DNA of 64,000 nucleotides, from NCBI RefSeq assembly GCF_026183895.1, contig NZ_JAPFQI010000001.1:835510-899509 (forward strand), read 5' to 3'. A program made the position numbers and the translations under genes. The DNA comes from Sabulicella glaciei (GTDB taxonomy: Bacteria; Pseudomonadota; Alphaproteobacteria; Acetobacterales; Acetobacteraceae). This document shows positions 1 through 9,075 of this stretch, one piece after another. The notes under the pieces are model-generated. The model had not been told where the DNA came from. It saw nothing but the letters and a program-made list of their open reading frames with translations, and ran no database searches. How positions within the stretch are numbered: the stretch's first letter is position 1; every line of letters starts with the position of its first letter.

Positions 1-60
1 CGCGGCCGCCGCGGCCGGAGCCAGGGCGAGAAGGGCGAGGGCGCGGCGGGACAGATCCAT
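1..60 (-). CDS. N-terminal fragment of an exported protein (runs off window start)
   Basis: Only the first 20 codons of a leftward gene are in the window. They begin at an ATG whose complement is at 58-60 and read MDLSRRALALLAL followed by an Ala/Pro-rich stretch. This looks like a signal peptide: a short basic n-region with an Arg pair, then a hydrophobic core. The SRR could be a twin-arginine motif, but a Sec signal fits equally well. It diverges from the SixA-like gene across about 88 bp. The mature protein lies outside the window, so no function can be given. Confidence 0.5.
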   Translation of the reverse strand, partial: MDLSRRALALLALAPAAAAA

Positions 61-148
61 CACGCCGGGGAGGATACAGGAGGCGGGGCGCCTCCGGAAC
101 CGCGCGGCAGGGCGACAAGCGGCCCGCCCCATGCCATCATCGCCGCCG

Positions 149-676
149 ATGCGCCAACTCCTGCTGCTTCGCCACGCCAAGTCCTCCTGGGACGAGGCCA
201 CGCTGTCCGACCACGCGCGGCCCTTGAACGCGCGGGGCAAGCGCGCCGCCGCGGCAATGGCGGAGCGGATGCGCGGGCTGGACCTGTCGCCGGACGTGGT
301 GCTGGTTTCGTCTGCGCGGCGGACGCTGCAGACGCTGGAGGCGCTGCAGCCGATCGAGGGCGCGCCGATCGTCGAGGTGATGGACGCGCTTTACCTCGCC
401 CCCTGGGCGGTGCTGCTGGACAAGCTGCGTGCCGTTCCGGAGACGGCGCGCTCCGTGCTGCTGATCGCGCACAACCCGGGGCTGCACGACCTCGCCCTGG
501 CCCTGACCGGGGCCGGAAATGCGGGCAGCGAGATGGTGCAACGCCTGTCCGAAGCCTATCCGACCGGCTCCCTGGCCGAGTTCTCCGTCGCCTCGCTCTG
601 GCGCGACCTGGGGGAAGGCGGCGGGCGGCTCGTCCGCTTCCTGTGCCCGCGAGACCTGCCGGAGGAAGCGGCCTGA
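149..676 (+). CDS. sixA: SixA-type histidine phosphatase
   Basis: This is a small single-domain histidine phosphatase superfamily protein (about 175 aa). The start is placed at the second ATG so that the phosphohistidine motif LLLLRHAKSSW sits at the N-terminus, as in SixA; an in-frame ATG at 131 would add six residues. The catalytic His is in RHA. A second His in LIAHNPGLHDLAL matches the C-terminal part of the active site. Family members dephosphorylate phosphohistidine proteins such as HPt domains or NPr, and the substrate here is unknown. The 3' end overlaps the CHAD gene by about 34 nt, so the two are probably co-transcribed. Confidence 0.85.
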   Translation: MRQLLLLRHAKSSWDEATLSDHARPLNARGKRAAAAMAERMRGLDLSPDVVLVSSARRTLQTLEALQPIEGAPIVEVMDALYLAPWAVLLDKLRAVPETARSVLLIAHNPGLHDLALALTGAGNAGSEMVQRLSEAYPTGSLAEFSVASLWRDLGEGGGRLVRFLCPRDLPEEAA

Positions 677-2019
677 TCCTCGCCCTCGCCCTCCCGCCGG
701 GGGCCAGGCGTCCCCTCCATCCGCTCCTCGCCGCGCTTCCCGCCTTCCGGCGGGAGAGCGTGACCTTCTTCCGTGCCGAGCATGGCGCGGTGATCGAGCG
801 CCGGCGTGGCGTGTGCGCGCTTCACCATCCGCTCGCCCCGGGGAGGTTGCCCGGTGTCTTCGAGTCCGGGGTGCCTTGTCCGCCTCCTCCCCTTGGCGCT
901 GTGCCTCTAGCTCGCCTCGCCGCCCGTCGTGCCGAGCTTGCCGCGGGGATTTCCTGGCTTGAGGGCCGAATGGACGCGGAGAGCCGTAGGCATCGCATCG
1001 CCCTGCTGCTCCTGGAGGGCGAGGACGCTTTGCGCCTTGCCGCCGTGCTGGCCGAAGACCTGTCACTCCTTCCGGCACGCGCCTCCCTCGCCGAGGAAGC
1101 GCTGGCGCTGGCCGAGCAGCGTCCCGTGCGCCAGCGTGCCTCAGGCGCGCCGATTCTCGAGGGCGTGGAGACGGCCGAGCTCGCGCTGCGCCGGGCCACA
1201 GCGCATCTGCTGGAGGCCCTGCTCGCCGAGGTGCCGCGCTGCGACCTCGCGCAAGGCCCGCGTGGCGTCCATCAATCCCGCGTGGCGCTGCGCCGCCTGC
1301 GCTCCTTCCTCAGGCTGTTTCGGCCAGAGGGGACGGGTTGGGCGGAATGGGGCGGCGCGCTGCGCGACCTGGCCGAGAGGTTGGGCCGCGCCCGCGACTG
1401 GGACGTGTTCCTGTCCGGCATTGCAGCCGGCACCGCCCAGGCGCTCGGGGACGACCGGCGGCTTCGCGGCCTGCTCCGCGCCGCGGAGGCCGAGCAGCGC
1501 GTCGCCTATGGCGCGCTTTCGGTCTTTCTCGCAGGGCCTGAGTTTCGGCGCTTGATCGTCGAAGGCATGCACCTGGCTGCTTTGCCACCAGAAGGGGAAA
1601 CGCCCCTGGCCCCGCTGGCCGCCCGCCTCCTGCGCAAGCGGTGGCGCCGCCTGAAGCGCGCCGGCATGCAGATGGAGGAACTCGACGCGGAGGGGCTGCA
1701 CGAGATGCGCCTGGATGCGAAGCGCCTCCGCTATGCTGCGGAGCCCTTTGCCGCGCTGTTCCCCGGTCGTGGCGCGAAGCGCTTCAACCGGCGACTCTCG
1801 GCCCTTCAGGATGCGCTTGGCCTCGCCAACGACGCGGCGGTGGCGAGGGATCTCGCGGCCTCCCTTGCCGGGCGTGGCGCGGGCAGCTTTGCCATCGGCA
1901 CCGTCACGGGCTACGCCGCGGGCCGCGCCGAAGGGTCGCGCCTCGCCTCCATCGCCGCTTGGCGCGAATTGCGCCGAACCCCTCGTTTCTGGCGAGGCAC
2001 GATCGCCGCCGATGCGTAA
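643..2019 (+). CDS. CHAD-domain protein with degenerate CYTH-like N-terminus
   Basis: The C-terminal half (about residues 190-450) is a CHAD domain of helical repeats. It carries the conserved His/Arg-rich helices GVHQSRVALRRLRSFLRLF and LHEMRLDAKRLRYA, which bind polyphosphate in this family. The N-terminal half has the layout of a CYTH triphosphatase tunnel domain, including an LEGEDALRLA segment like the end of that domain. The ExExK strand expected at its start reads LILALAL, so the metal-binding acidic residues are gone. It starts at a GTG inside sixA; another in-frame GTG at 760 would remove the CYTH-like start. A polyphosphate-binding role without triphosphatase activity is likely. Confidence 0.75.
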   Translation: MPARPAGGSGLILALALPPGARRPLHPLLAALPAFRRESVTFFRAEHGAVIERRRGVCALHHPLAPGRLPGVFESGVPCPPPPLGAVPLARLAARRAELAAGISWLEGRMDAESRRHRIALLLLEGEDALRLAAVLAEDLSLLPARASLAEEALALAEQRPVRQRASGAPILEGVETAELALRRATAHLLEALLAEVPRCDLAQGPRGVHQSRVALRRLRSFLRLFRPEGTGWAEWGGALRDLAERLGRARDWDVFLSGIAAGTAQALGDDRRLRGLLRAAEAEQRVAYGALSVFLAGPEFRRLIVEGMHLAALPPEGETPLAPLAARLLRKRWRRLKRAGMQMEELDAEGLHEMRLDAKRLRYAAEPFAALFPGRGAKRFNRRLSALQDALGLANDAAVARDLAASLAGRGAGSFAIGTVTGYAAGRAEGSRLASIAAWRELRRTPRFWRGTIAADA

Positions 2020-2072
2020 CATGCGGTAATGTCCGGGTTGCTCGCCGCTGGGGGAGGGTTTAACCCTGCGCC

Positions 2073-2630
2073 ATGCGACAGCGCCGCATCTTCAAGCCCG
2101 CCCGATCCGAATCCCGGCTGGGCCGTGCGGTCCTCGTCGGCATCGCAGCCCTGGTGGGTGCGGTGCTGGTGGGCATAGGCCTGCCCTCTGACCTTTTGGG
2201 CTCGGCCCCTCGCAACGCCGAGTGGAATTCCCCGGCCTCGGAGATTCGCATCCTGGATGGCGATACGCTGCGCCTTGGGGAGCGGACACTCCGCCTGCAC
2301 GGGATCGCGGCGCCAGAGCGTGGTCAGTCCTGCACCGATGCGGGCGGTCGCCTGTATGATTGCGGGACCGCCGCTACCGCGGAACTGGCGCGCCTGGTCC
2401 AGGAGCGAGCGGTGGATTGCCGCGTGCAGGGCCGCGACCGCTTCGGGCGCGCCCTCGGGCTCTGCCAGGCTGGGGGCGCGGAGCTGAACGCCTCCATGGT
2501 CGCGAATGGCTGGGCGCTAGCCGACGCCGCCACCCTCCCCGCCTTGGTTCCGCTGGAAGCCCAGGCCCGCGCCGCGCAGCGTGGACTCTGGTCTGGAGGC
2601 TTCGAGCCCCCGGCGCATTGGCGCCGCTGA
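2073..2630 (+). CDS. Membrane-anchored SNase-fold (thermonuclease-like) protein
   Basis: A 185-residue protein with a basic N-terminus, one transmembrane helix (about 19-37) and a staphylococcal-nuclease-type OB fold from about 57. Visible active-site elements are ILDGDTLRL (Asp62, Asp64), Arg74, Glu82 in APE, and the Arg cluster RDRFGR at about 121. The second metal-ligand Asp (SNase Asp40, normally GIDAPE) is replaced, since the sequence reads GIAAPE. Three or four Cys suggest disulfides and a periplasmic location. It could be a secreted or anchored nuclease, possibly with reduced metal binding. It is followed after 6 nt by a methyltransferase. Confidence 0.8.
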   Translation: MRQRRIFKPARSESRLGRAVLVGIAALVGAVLVGIGLPSDLLGSAPRNAEWNSPASEIRILDGDTLRLGERTLRLHGIAAPERGQSCTDAGGRLYDCGTAATAELARLVQERAVDCRVQGRDRFGRALGLCQAGGAELNASMVANGWALADAATLPALVPLEAQARAAQRGLWSGGFEPPAHWRR

Positions 2631-2636
2631 CCCCGC

Positions 2637-3584
2637 ATGCCAATCCGCTTGCTGAACTTCCTTAGACGTCGACTTGTGCCCCTCTTGCCAAGGTCGACAC
2701 GCCGAAACTTGCGCCAGGCCTGGGTAGATCGGTCGCTCGGACTGAAGGGCCCAGTCAACATGATGGACCCTGATCATCTGGAGCGCGAGTTCCGGTCCTA
2801 TTCCGAGTGGAAAAGCTTCGCCGCAAGGAATGAAGCGCTCCTCACAAATGCCCGAATGAAATCCATCATCGCACATGCGAGGCGGCACGGCGTTCATTCC
2901 ACCCTGCTTGGCCGGCTTATGCCCACCGAGGTGGAACTGCGCGGCACCAACGTCCGGGAGGAGTTTCTGGCTGGGGGATATAACCCTCGGCTGCGCCTGG
3001 TGATGGAACGAGTGGCGAGCCACCCGCGTGGTGGCGAGACCTGGGACCTCCGCGTCCACGCGCACGAGGCGCTGACCGAATTCGCCCTGCTGCTACGCGG
3101 CCGGTACGCGCGTTGCCTTTGCTCGGAGTATGCAGTGCTGAAGGAGGAGGTACGCAAGCTGTATCCGATCCCGGCCGTGGACATCACCCAGTCTAGCCTG
3201 CCAGACGCCTCATTTGACCTCATTGTGAGCAACGAGGTGCTGGAGCACGTACCAGACCTCGACGCCGCATTTCGCGACATGGCCCGCGTCCTGGCCCCGG
3301 GCGGCCGCTTGATCGCCACCTTTCCCCTTGGCGACGAGATGACCGACCAGCGGGCCGTGCTGGAGAACGGCGAGGTGCGGCACTTGGTCCCGCCTGAGTA
3401 TCACGGCAACCCGCTCAACCCCGAGGGCGGTTCCCTGGTCTTCCAAATCCCGGGCTGGGACGTGCTGGATCTGGCGAGGCGCGCTGGCTTCCGCGACCCC
3501 CGGTTCATCTTCGTCTCCTCCCATAGCCAGGGTATCACCTCGGACGGCCCGGCTGGGGTGTTCGTCTTCGAGGCGGAGCGTTAG
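2637..3584 (+). CDS. Class I SAM-dependent methyltransferase
   Basis: A 315-residue protein whose C-terminal half has Methyltransf_11-type motifs: [20 protein letters not shown] (post-motif I region with the LEHV signature) and [16 protein letters not shown]. The N-terminal 110 residues are Arg-rich and unassigned. The family methylates small molecules or lipids, and the substrate is not predictable here. The start codon lies 6 nt after the nuclease stop. The 5' part is visibly less GC-biased than its neighbours, with more A/T at third positions, which could mean a different origin. A 112-nt gap separates it from gltA. Confidence 0.75.
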   Translation: MPIRLLNFLRRRLVPLLPRSTRRNLRQAWVDRSLGLKGPVNMMDPDHLEREFRSYSEWKSFAARNEALLTNARMKSIIAHARRHGVHSTLLGRLMPTEVELRGTNVREEFLAGGYNPRLRLVMERVASHPRGGETWDLRVHAHEALTEFALLLRGRYARCLCSEYAVLKEEVRKLYPIPAVDITQSSLPDASFDLIVSNEVLEHVPDLDAAFRDMARVLAPGGRLIATFPLGDEMTDQRAVLENGEVRHLVPPEYHGNPLNPEGGSLVFQIPGWDVLDLARRAGFRDPRFIFVSSHSQGITSDGPAGVFVFEAER

Positions 3585-3696
3585 GCAGCCGCACCGGGGC
3601 CGATGGACAAGTCTCCCACTGAGCTTATCTTGCGTTGCACAAGGACTGCCCGCCCCGCGGGCCGAATTCGATGCCTCAAGGAAGGTTGCCCGCACC

Positions 3697-4995
3697 ATGA
3701 GCCAAGCCTCTTCGATCACGATCACGCTGGAGGGCAGCAACTCCTCCGCCTCCATGCCGCTGCTGACGGGCACGCTCGGGCCGCAGGTGGCCGACATTCG
3801 CAAGCTCTACAACCAGCTCGGCGTCTTTACCTACGACCCCGGCTATGGCACGACCGCAAGCTGCGAGAGCAAGATCACCTATATTGACGGCGATGAGGGG
3901 GTCCTGCTCTATCGCGGCTACCCGATCGAGCAGCTGGCCGAGAAGAGCGACTTCATCGAGGTCTGCTACCTTCTGATGTACGGCGAGCTGCCGACCAGCG
4001 CGCAGTTGGACAAGTTCCGGGTCGGTGTAACGCGCCACACCATGGTGCATGAGCAGATTCGCCGCTTCTTCGACGGTTTCCGCCGCGACGCGCACCCGAT
4101 GGCGATCATGTGCGGCGTCGTCGGCGCCCTGGCCGCCTTCTACCACGACAACCTCGACATCAACGACGAGCATCAGCGAGAGATCGCGGCCTTCCGCCTG
4201 ATCGCCAAGGTGCCGACCATCGCGGCGATGGCCTACAAGTACGCGCTGGGCCAGCCCTTCGTGTATCCGCGCAACGACCTCAGCTACGCGGCGAACTTCC
4301 TGCACATGCTGAACGCCGTCCCGGCCGAGTCCTACAACGTCTCGCCGGTGCTGGAGCGGGCGATGGACCGCATCCTGGTCCTGCATGCGGACCATGAGCA
4401 GAACGCCTCCACCTCCACGGTGCGGCTCGCCGGCTCAACCGGCGCCAACCCTTTCGCGTGCATCGCCGCAGGCATCGCCGCGCTGTGGGGTCCTGCCCAT
4501 GGCGGCGCGAACGAGGCCGTGCTGAAGATGCTCGGCGAAATCGGCACGCCCGAGAACATCCCGGACTTCATCGAGAAGGTGAAGGACAAGAACAGCAACG
4601 TGAAGCTCATGGGCTTCGGGCACCGGGTCTACAAGAATTTCGACCCGCGCGCGAAGATCATGAAGGAGACCTGCCACGAGGTCCTCGGCGAGCTTGGCAT
4701 CAAGGACGAGCCTCTGCTCGACATGGCGATGGAGATGGAGCGCATCGCCCTGACGGATGACTACTTCGTCAGCCGCAAGCTCTACCCGAACGTCGATTTT
4801 TACTCGGGCATCATCCTCAAGGCCATGGGCATCCCGACCAGCATGTTCACCGTGATCTTCGCGGTGGCGCGCACGGTGGGTTGGGTGAGCCAGTGGAAGG
4901 AGATGATCGAGGATCCGTCGCAGCGCATCGGTCGCCCGCGGCAGATCTACACGGGCGCCGCCTCGCGGGACTACCGTCCGGTCGACGCGCGCTGA
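3697..4995 (+). CDS. gltA: Citrate synthase (type II)
   Basis: This enzyme condenses oxaloacetate and acetyl-CoA to citrate in the TCA cycle, in the cytoplasm. The 432-residue length is typical of the hexameric Gram-negative type. Catalytic signatures are [19 protein letters not shown] (first active-site His region), [15 protein letters not shown] (second His) and the distal Asp region ending in [10 protein letters not shown]. The N-terminal strand [20 protein letters not shown] is characteristic. It stands alone with its own 5' gap (3585-3696) and an intrinsic terminator 52 nt after the stop. Confidence 0.97.
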   Translation: MSQASSITITLEGSNSSASMPLLTGTLGPQVADIRKLYNQLGVFTYDPGYGTTASCESKITYIDGDEGVLLYRGYPIEQLAEKSDFIEVCYLLMYGELPTSAQLDKFRVGVTRHTMVHEQIRRFFDGFRRDAHPMAIMCGVVGALAAFYHDNLDINDEHQREIAAFRLIAKVPTIAAMAYKYALGQPFVYPRNDLSYAANFLHMLNAVPAESYNVSPVLERAMDRILVLHADHEQNASTSTVRLAGSTGANPFACIAAGIAALWGPAHGGANEAVLKMLGEIGTPENIPDFIEKVKDKNSNVKLMGFGHRVYKNFDPRAKIMKETCHEVLGELGIKDEPLLDMAMEMERIALTDDYFVSRKLYPNVDFYSGIILKAMGIPTSMFTVIFAVARTVGWVSQWKEMIEDPSQRIGRPRQIYTGAASRDYRPVDAR

Positions 4996-5046
4996 ACGAT
5001 TGCGCCCAGGCGGGGCGCTCTCCTTCCTGAATACTTGACAGACGGT

Positions 5047-5089
5047 CCGCCCCGCCTTCCTTCTGGCAAAGGACGGGGCGGCGCATTTT
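5047..5089 (+). terminator. Intrinsic terminator of gltA
   Basis: An 8-bp GC stem CCGCCCCG (5047-5054) pairs with CGGGGCGG (5074-5081). It is extended inward by CCTT/AAGG with one bulged A. The loop is TTCC-rich, and the stem is followed by CGCATTTT with four T at 5086-5089. It lies 52 nt downstream of the gltA stop and 31 nt before the KaiC-like start. Confidence 0.8.
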
Positions 5090-5119
5090 GCGTTGCGCCC
5101 GGCTGCGTTCAGGAAGTTC

Positions 5120-6625
5120 ATGACCGACGCACCCCTGCCCCAGGCAAGCTTTGGCGTCCCGACCGGCATCGCGGCGCTGGATGACATCCTGGCCGGTGGC
5201 TATGAGACCGGACGCGTCCATCTCATCGAAGGTCGGCCCGGCTCCGGCAAGACCACGCTGGCGCTGCAGTTCTTGCTCGCGGCGCGCGAACGGGGGGAGC
5301 GCGCCCTCTACGTCACCCTCTCTGAGAGCGGCGAGGAGTTGCGGAAATCCGCCGCGACCCATGGCTGGAATCTCGAAGGCATCGAGATCTTCGAACTGGT
5401 CCCGGCGGAGCTCAGCCTCGACCCTTCCCGAGAGCAGTCGGTGGTCTATGCCTCCGACCTCGAGTTGGGAGAGACGGTCAGCCTGGTTATGGAGGCGGTG
5501 GAACGGATCAAGCCACGCTGCATCGTTTTCGATAGCCTTTCCGACATCCGCCTCCTGGCTGCGACCTCGTTGCGCTATGGGCGACAGGTTCTGGCTCTCA
5601 AGCATTTTTTCGCCCGCAACGGCGCCACCACACTCTTCGTGGACGACCTTACGGAGGAGATGGACGACGCAAATCTCCACAGCCTCGTCCATGGGGTGAT
5701 CCGGCTGGAGCAGCTGACGATTGCCTTCGGGGCGGAGCGTCGCCGGCTGCGCGTGCACAAGATGCGCGGTCGCGCGTTCCGCGGCGGCTTCCACGATTAC
5801 GTGATACGCCGAGGCGGTCTGCAGGTCTTTACCCGCCTCGTCGCAGCTGACCACAAGACCGGGCCTGAAGATGCGGAACAGCCCGTGGCGAGCGGCATCG
5901 CCGAGCTTGACCGGATGCTGGGTGGCGGGCTCGAACGCGGAACCTCCTCGCTCATCATGGGACCTGCAGGGTCGGGCAAGTCCACCTTCGCGCTGCAATA
6001 TGCGATGACCGCGGTGAAGCGGAACGAACGGGCCGTCTTTATTTCATTCGACGAGACGCGGCGCAATTTCCTCCGCCGCGCGAATGGGCTTGGCATTCGG
6101 CCCGATCAGGTGCCGGAGGCGCTCTTCACCTTTCAGCAGGTGGACCCGGCCGAGCTTTCGCCCGGCGAATTGGCCGGCCTTGTCCGTGCCGAGGTGCTGG
6201 AGCGCGGGGCACGCGTCGTGGTGCTGGACAGCCTGTCGGGCTACCAGCATGCGATGTCTGAGGAGCAGTTCATGCTGCTCCAGATGCATGAATTGCTCAC
6301 GTTCCTGAACCAGCGTGACGTGCTCACCATCCTGGTGCTGGCGCAGCATGGGATTGTGGGGCCGATGCAATCGCCCGTGGACCTGACCTATCTGTCCGAC
6401 ACCGTGCTGCTGCTGCGCTTCTTCGAAGCCGCGGGGGAGATGCGCCGCGCTATCTCGGTCATGAAGAAGCGCACGGGCGGGCACGAATCCCTGATTAGGG
6501 AGTACCGGATCGACTCGAAGGGCATCCGCGTCGGCGGGCCCCTACGGCGGTTCTCCGGCGTCCTGACCGGCGTGCCGCGATACGCCGGGGAAGCCGGCGA
6601 GCTGCTGGCGGATCGTGGCGGCTGA
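5120..6625 (+). CDS. KaiC-like two-domain RecA-type ATPase
   Basis: A 501-residue protein with two tandem KaiC/RadA-type domains, CI at about 1-245 and CII at about 255-480. Walker A motifs are GRPGSGKT (38-45) and GPAGSGKS (281-288). The catalytic acidic pair after each P-loop reads SES (68-70) in CI and DET (311-313) in CII, so only one Glu is kept in each. The clock phosphosite pair Ser431-Thr432 of cyanobacterial KaiC aligns with Thr423-Tyr424 in SPVDLTYLSDTV. The ATG at 5120 has AGGAAG just upstream; a TTG at 5093 is possible but lies next to the terminator. No kaiA or kaiB is adjacent. It overlaps the next gene by 11 nt, so it probably works with that kinase, as in noncanonical alphaproteobacterial KaiC systems. 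Confidence 0.85.
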   Translation: MTDAPLPQASFGVPTGIAALDDILAGGYETGRVHLIEGRPGSGKTTLALQFLLAARERGERALYVTLSESGEELRKSAATHGWNLEGIEIFELVPAELSLDPSREQSVVYASDLELGETVSLVMEAVERIKPRCIVFDSLSDIRLLAATSLRYGRQVLALKHFFARNGATTLFVDDLTEEMDDANLHSLVHGVIRLEQLTIAFGAERRRLRVHKMRGRAFRGGFHDYVIRRGGLQVFTRLVAADHKTGPEDAEQPVASGIAELDRMLGGGLERGTSSLIMGPAGSGKSTFALQYAMTAVKRNERAVFISFDETRRNFLRRANGLGIRPDQVPEALFTFQQVDPAELSPGELAGLVRAEVLERGARVVVLDSLSGYQHAMSEEQFMLLQMHELLTFLNQRDVLTILVLAQHGIVGPMQSPVDLTYLSDTVLLLRFFEAAGEMRRAISVMKKRTGGHESLIREYRIDSKGIRVGGPLRRFSGVLTGVPRYAGEAGELLADRGG

Positions 6626-9044
6626 GGTGGCGGGCCGGCTTGGCATCCTTGCGCCGGCGGGCCGCGACTCGCAGGTCGTGTCTGGCATCCTTTCCGCCGC
6701 AGGAATGGACAGCCTCGTCGCGCCGGATGCCCCCTCCCTCGTCGCCCTGCTCCGGCGGCGCGAGGCCGGCGCCGTCATCGTCACCGAGGAGGCGATGGAC
6801 CAGGAGGCTCTCGCGCTCCTCGAAGGCTGGCTGAAGCAGCAGCCGCCCTGGTCCGACATTCCCGTGATCCTGCTCACGCTCCGGCGAGAGGCGACGCTGC
6901 CGCGTTCGCATCTCGCCGAGAGGCTGGGCAACGTCACGCTGCTGGAGCGGCCGCTTCTTCCCGTCACGCTAGTTTCCTCCGCCCGCGCCGCACTGCGCGC
7001 CCGCGCCCGGCAGCACGAGGCGGAGCGGCAGGTGGAGCGCCTAGCCGTGCAGGGCGCTCAGCTTCGTGAAGAGCGCGATCGGACCCGCCGCTACCTGGAT
7101 GTGGCGGGCGTGATGCTGCTGGTGCTCGACGGGCGCGGCCGCGTGGCCGAGATCAACCCCAAGGGCGTCGAGATCCTCGGCTACCGCTCGGCCGAGGACA
7201 TCCTCGGCAGGGACTGGTTCGAGACCGCCGTGCCCCTGGCCCAGCGCGAGGCACGGCGCGCCATCTTCCGCGGACTCATGGCGGGTAAGCGGTTGGACAT
7301 CGCCTATCAGGAGAACGAGCTGCTTCACGCCGATGGCAGCACGCGCGTCGTGGCCTGGCGCAACGCCGTGCTGCGGGAGCCAGACGGGAGCTTTGCCGGG
7401 CTGCTTTCCTCCGGCGAGGACATCACCGACCGCCGCGCGGCGGCGGAAGCGCTGCGCGACCTGAATGCCACCCTGGAAGCGCGGGTCGAGGAGCGCACCC
7501 TCGCCCTCGCCTCCAGTGAGACGAGGTTCCGCGGCATCTTCGACTCCTCCTTCCAGATCGTCGCCCTGCTTTCGACGGACGGCGTGGTGCAGGAGGTGAA
7601 CCGCACCGCCCTGGCCTGGGCCGGGCTGAGTGCGACAGAGATCGTCGGGCGGCCGATCTGGCTAAGCCCCCTCGCTGCGCATGATGCCGGCCTATCCGAG
7701 ACCTTGCGCGCGGATGTGGAGCGCGCGTCCGCGGGCGAGACCGTGCGGCGCGAGATCGAGATGCGCGGCGCCGGCGACAGCCGGTCCCTGCTGGATTTCT
7801 CGCTGAAGCCGCTGACCGACGAAGTGGGCTGCGTCGTTTCCCTCGTCGCCGAGGGACGCGACGTGACCGAACTTCGCACCGCCCTGGCGCAGCTGCACGA
7901 GACCGCGAAGATCGAGACGCTGGGCCAGCTGACCGGCGGCGTGGCGCATGACTTCAACAACCTGCTGACGCCGATCATCGGCGCGCTCGATCTCCTCCGC
8001 GGCCGGCATGAGGCGGATGCCCGCTCGGTGAAGCTGATCGGCGGCGCGCTGCAAAGCGCCGAGCGCGCGGCGCTCCTGGTGCAGCGCCTGCTCAGCTTTG
8101 CCAGGCGGCAGCACCTTGAAGCGCGGCCGGTGGATATCGGCGCGCTGGTTGAGGGGATGCGCGACCTCATGCAGCGCTCCATCGGCCCGCATATCACGGT
8201 CTCGGTCTCGGTCGGGCCGGATCTCGCCCCGGCGCGAGCCGATCCCAACCAGCTGGAACTCGCCGTGCTCAACCTCGCGGTGAATGCGCGCGACGCCATG
8301 TCTGGCGGTGGGCGCCTCGACCTGCGGGCCGAGATGGTGGAGGCGCCGCCACGGCGAGGCGACCTGCCGCCCGGTTCATACGTCCGGCTCTCGGTCAGCG
8401 ACACCGGTACGGGGATGGACAGCGCCACCCTCGCGCGCGCGATCGAGCCCTTCTTCACCACCAAGGGCCCCGGCAAGGGCACCGGGCTGGGCCTGTCCAT
8501 GGTGCACGGACTCGCGGCGCAGCTTGGGGGCGCGCTCCGTCTTCGCAGCACTCCCGGCGAGGGCACGACGGCGGAGCTGTGGCTGCCCGTCGCGGTCGGT
8601 GAGGCGGAGTCGCCACGCAGCAGCACCGACACCCCCGTGCCGCAGCCGCGTCGCGCAGCGGTGCTGCTCGTGGATGACGAGGACCTCGTCCGCGCCGCGA
8701 CGGCCGACATGCTGCGGGAGATGGGGCACAGCGTCACCGAGGCTTCCTCCGCCCATGCCGCCCTGGACCTGCTGCGCGGCGACACGAGGCTAAATCTGCT
8801 GGTGAGCGACTACCTGATGCCGCAGATGCGCGGCAGCACCCTGATCTCGGAGGCGCGTCGCCTGCGGCCCGACCTGCCCGCCCTCCTGATCACCGGCTAT
8901 TCGACCCTTGGCGAAGGCGAGGCGACGTCGCTGCCCCGCCTCGCCAAGCCCTTCCGGCAGGGCGACCTGGCCCGGGAGGTGGCGCGGCTGCTGCAAGGCG
9001 GGACCGTGGTCAGCCTGGCCGGGCATCGCGCCGCCAAGGGCTGA
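6615..9044 (+). CDS. Soluble hybrid sensor histidine kinase (PAS-PAS-HisKA-HATPase-REC)
   Basis: An 809-residue kinase starting at a GTG inside the kaiC-like stop. In order it has a receiver-like fold without clear phosphoacceptor (1-125), a coiled coil, two PAS domains (about 160-285 and 300-425), a HisKA H-box GGVAHDFNNLLTPI with His445, a HATPase with N-box NLAVNARDAM, G1 DTGTGMD, F-box EPFFTTK and G2 GKGTGLGLSM, and a C-terminal receiver with VDDED, phosphoacceptor Asp732 (SDYLMPQM) and AKPF. No membrane helix is seen, so it senses a cytoplasmic signal. The overlap with the KaiC-like ATPase suggests translational coupling and a shared pathway; no separate output regulator is adjacent. Confidence 0.9.
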   Translation: MAAEVAGRLGILAPAGRDSQVVSGILSAAGMDSLVAPDAPSLVALLRRREAGAVIVTEEAMDQEALALLEGWLKQQPPWSDIPVILLTLRREATLPRSHLAERLGNVTLLERPLLPVTLVSSARAALRARARQHEAERQVERLAVQGAQLREERDRTRRYLDVAGVMLLVLDGRGRVAEINPKGVEILGYRSAEDILGRDWFETAVPLAQREARRAIFRGLMAGKRLDIAYQENELLHADGSTRVVAWRNAVLREPDGSFAGLLSSGEDITDRRAAAEALRDLNATLEARVEERTLALASSETRFRGIFDSSFQIVALLSTDGVVQEVNRTALAWAGLSATEIVGRPIWLSPLAAHDAGLSETLRADVERASAGETVRREIEMRGAGDSRSLLDFSLKPLTDEVGCVVSLVAEGRDVTELRTALAQLHETAKIETLGQLTGGVAHDFNNLLTPIIGALDLLRGRHEADARSVKLIGGALQSAERAALLVQRLLSFARRQHLEARPVDIGALVEGMRDLMQRSIGPHITVSVSVGPDLAPARADPNQLELAVLNLAVNARDAMSGGGRLDLRAEMVEAPPRRGDLPPGSYVRLSVSDTGTGMDSATLARAIEPFFTTKGPGKGTGLGLSMVHGLAAQLGGALRLRSTPGEGTTAELWLPVAVGEAESPRSSTDTPVPQPRRAAVLLVDDEDLVRAATADMLREMGHSVTEASSAHAALDLLRGDTRLNLLVSDYLMPQMRGSTLISEARRLRPDLPALLITGYSTLGEGEATSLPRLAKPFRQGDLAREVARLLQGGTVVSLAGHRAAKG

Positions 9045-9075
9045 CCTTCCGGCCCCACCCGCGTTTGGCAGGGCG

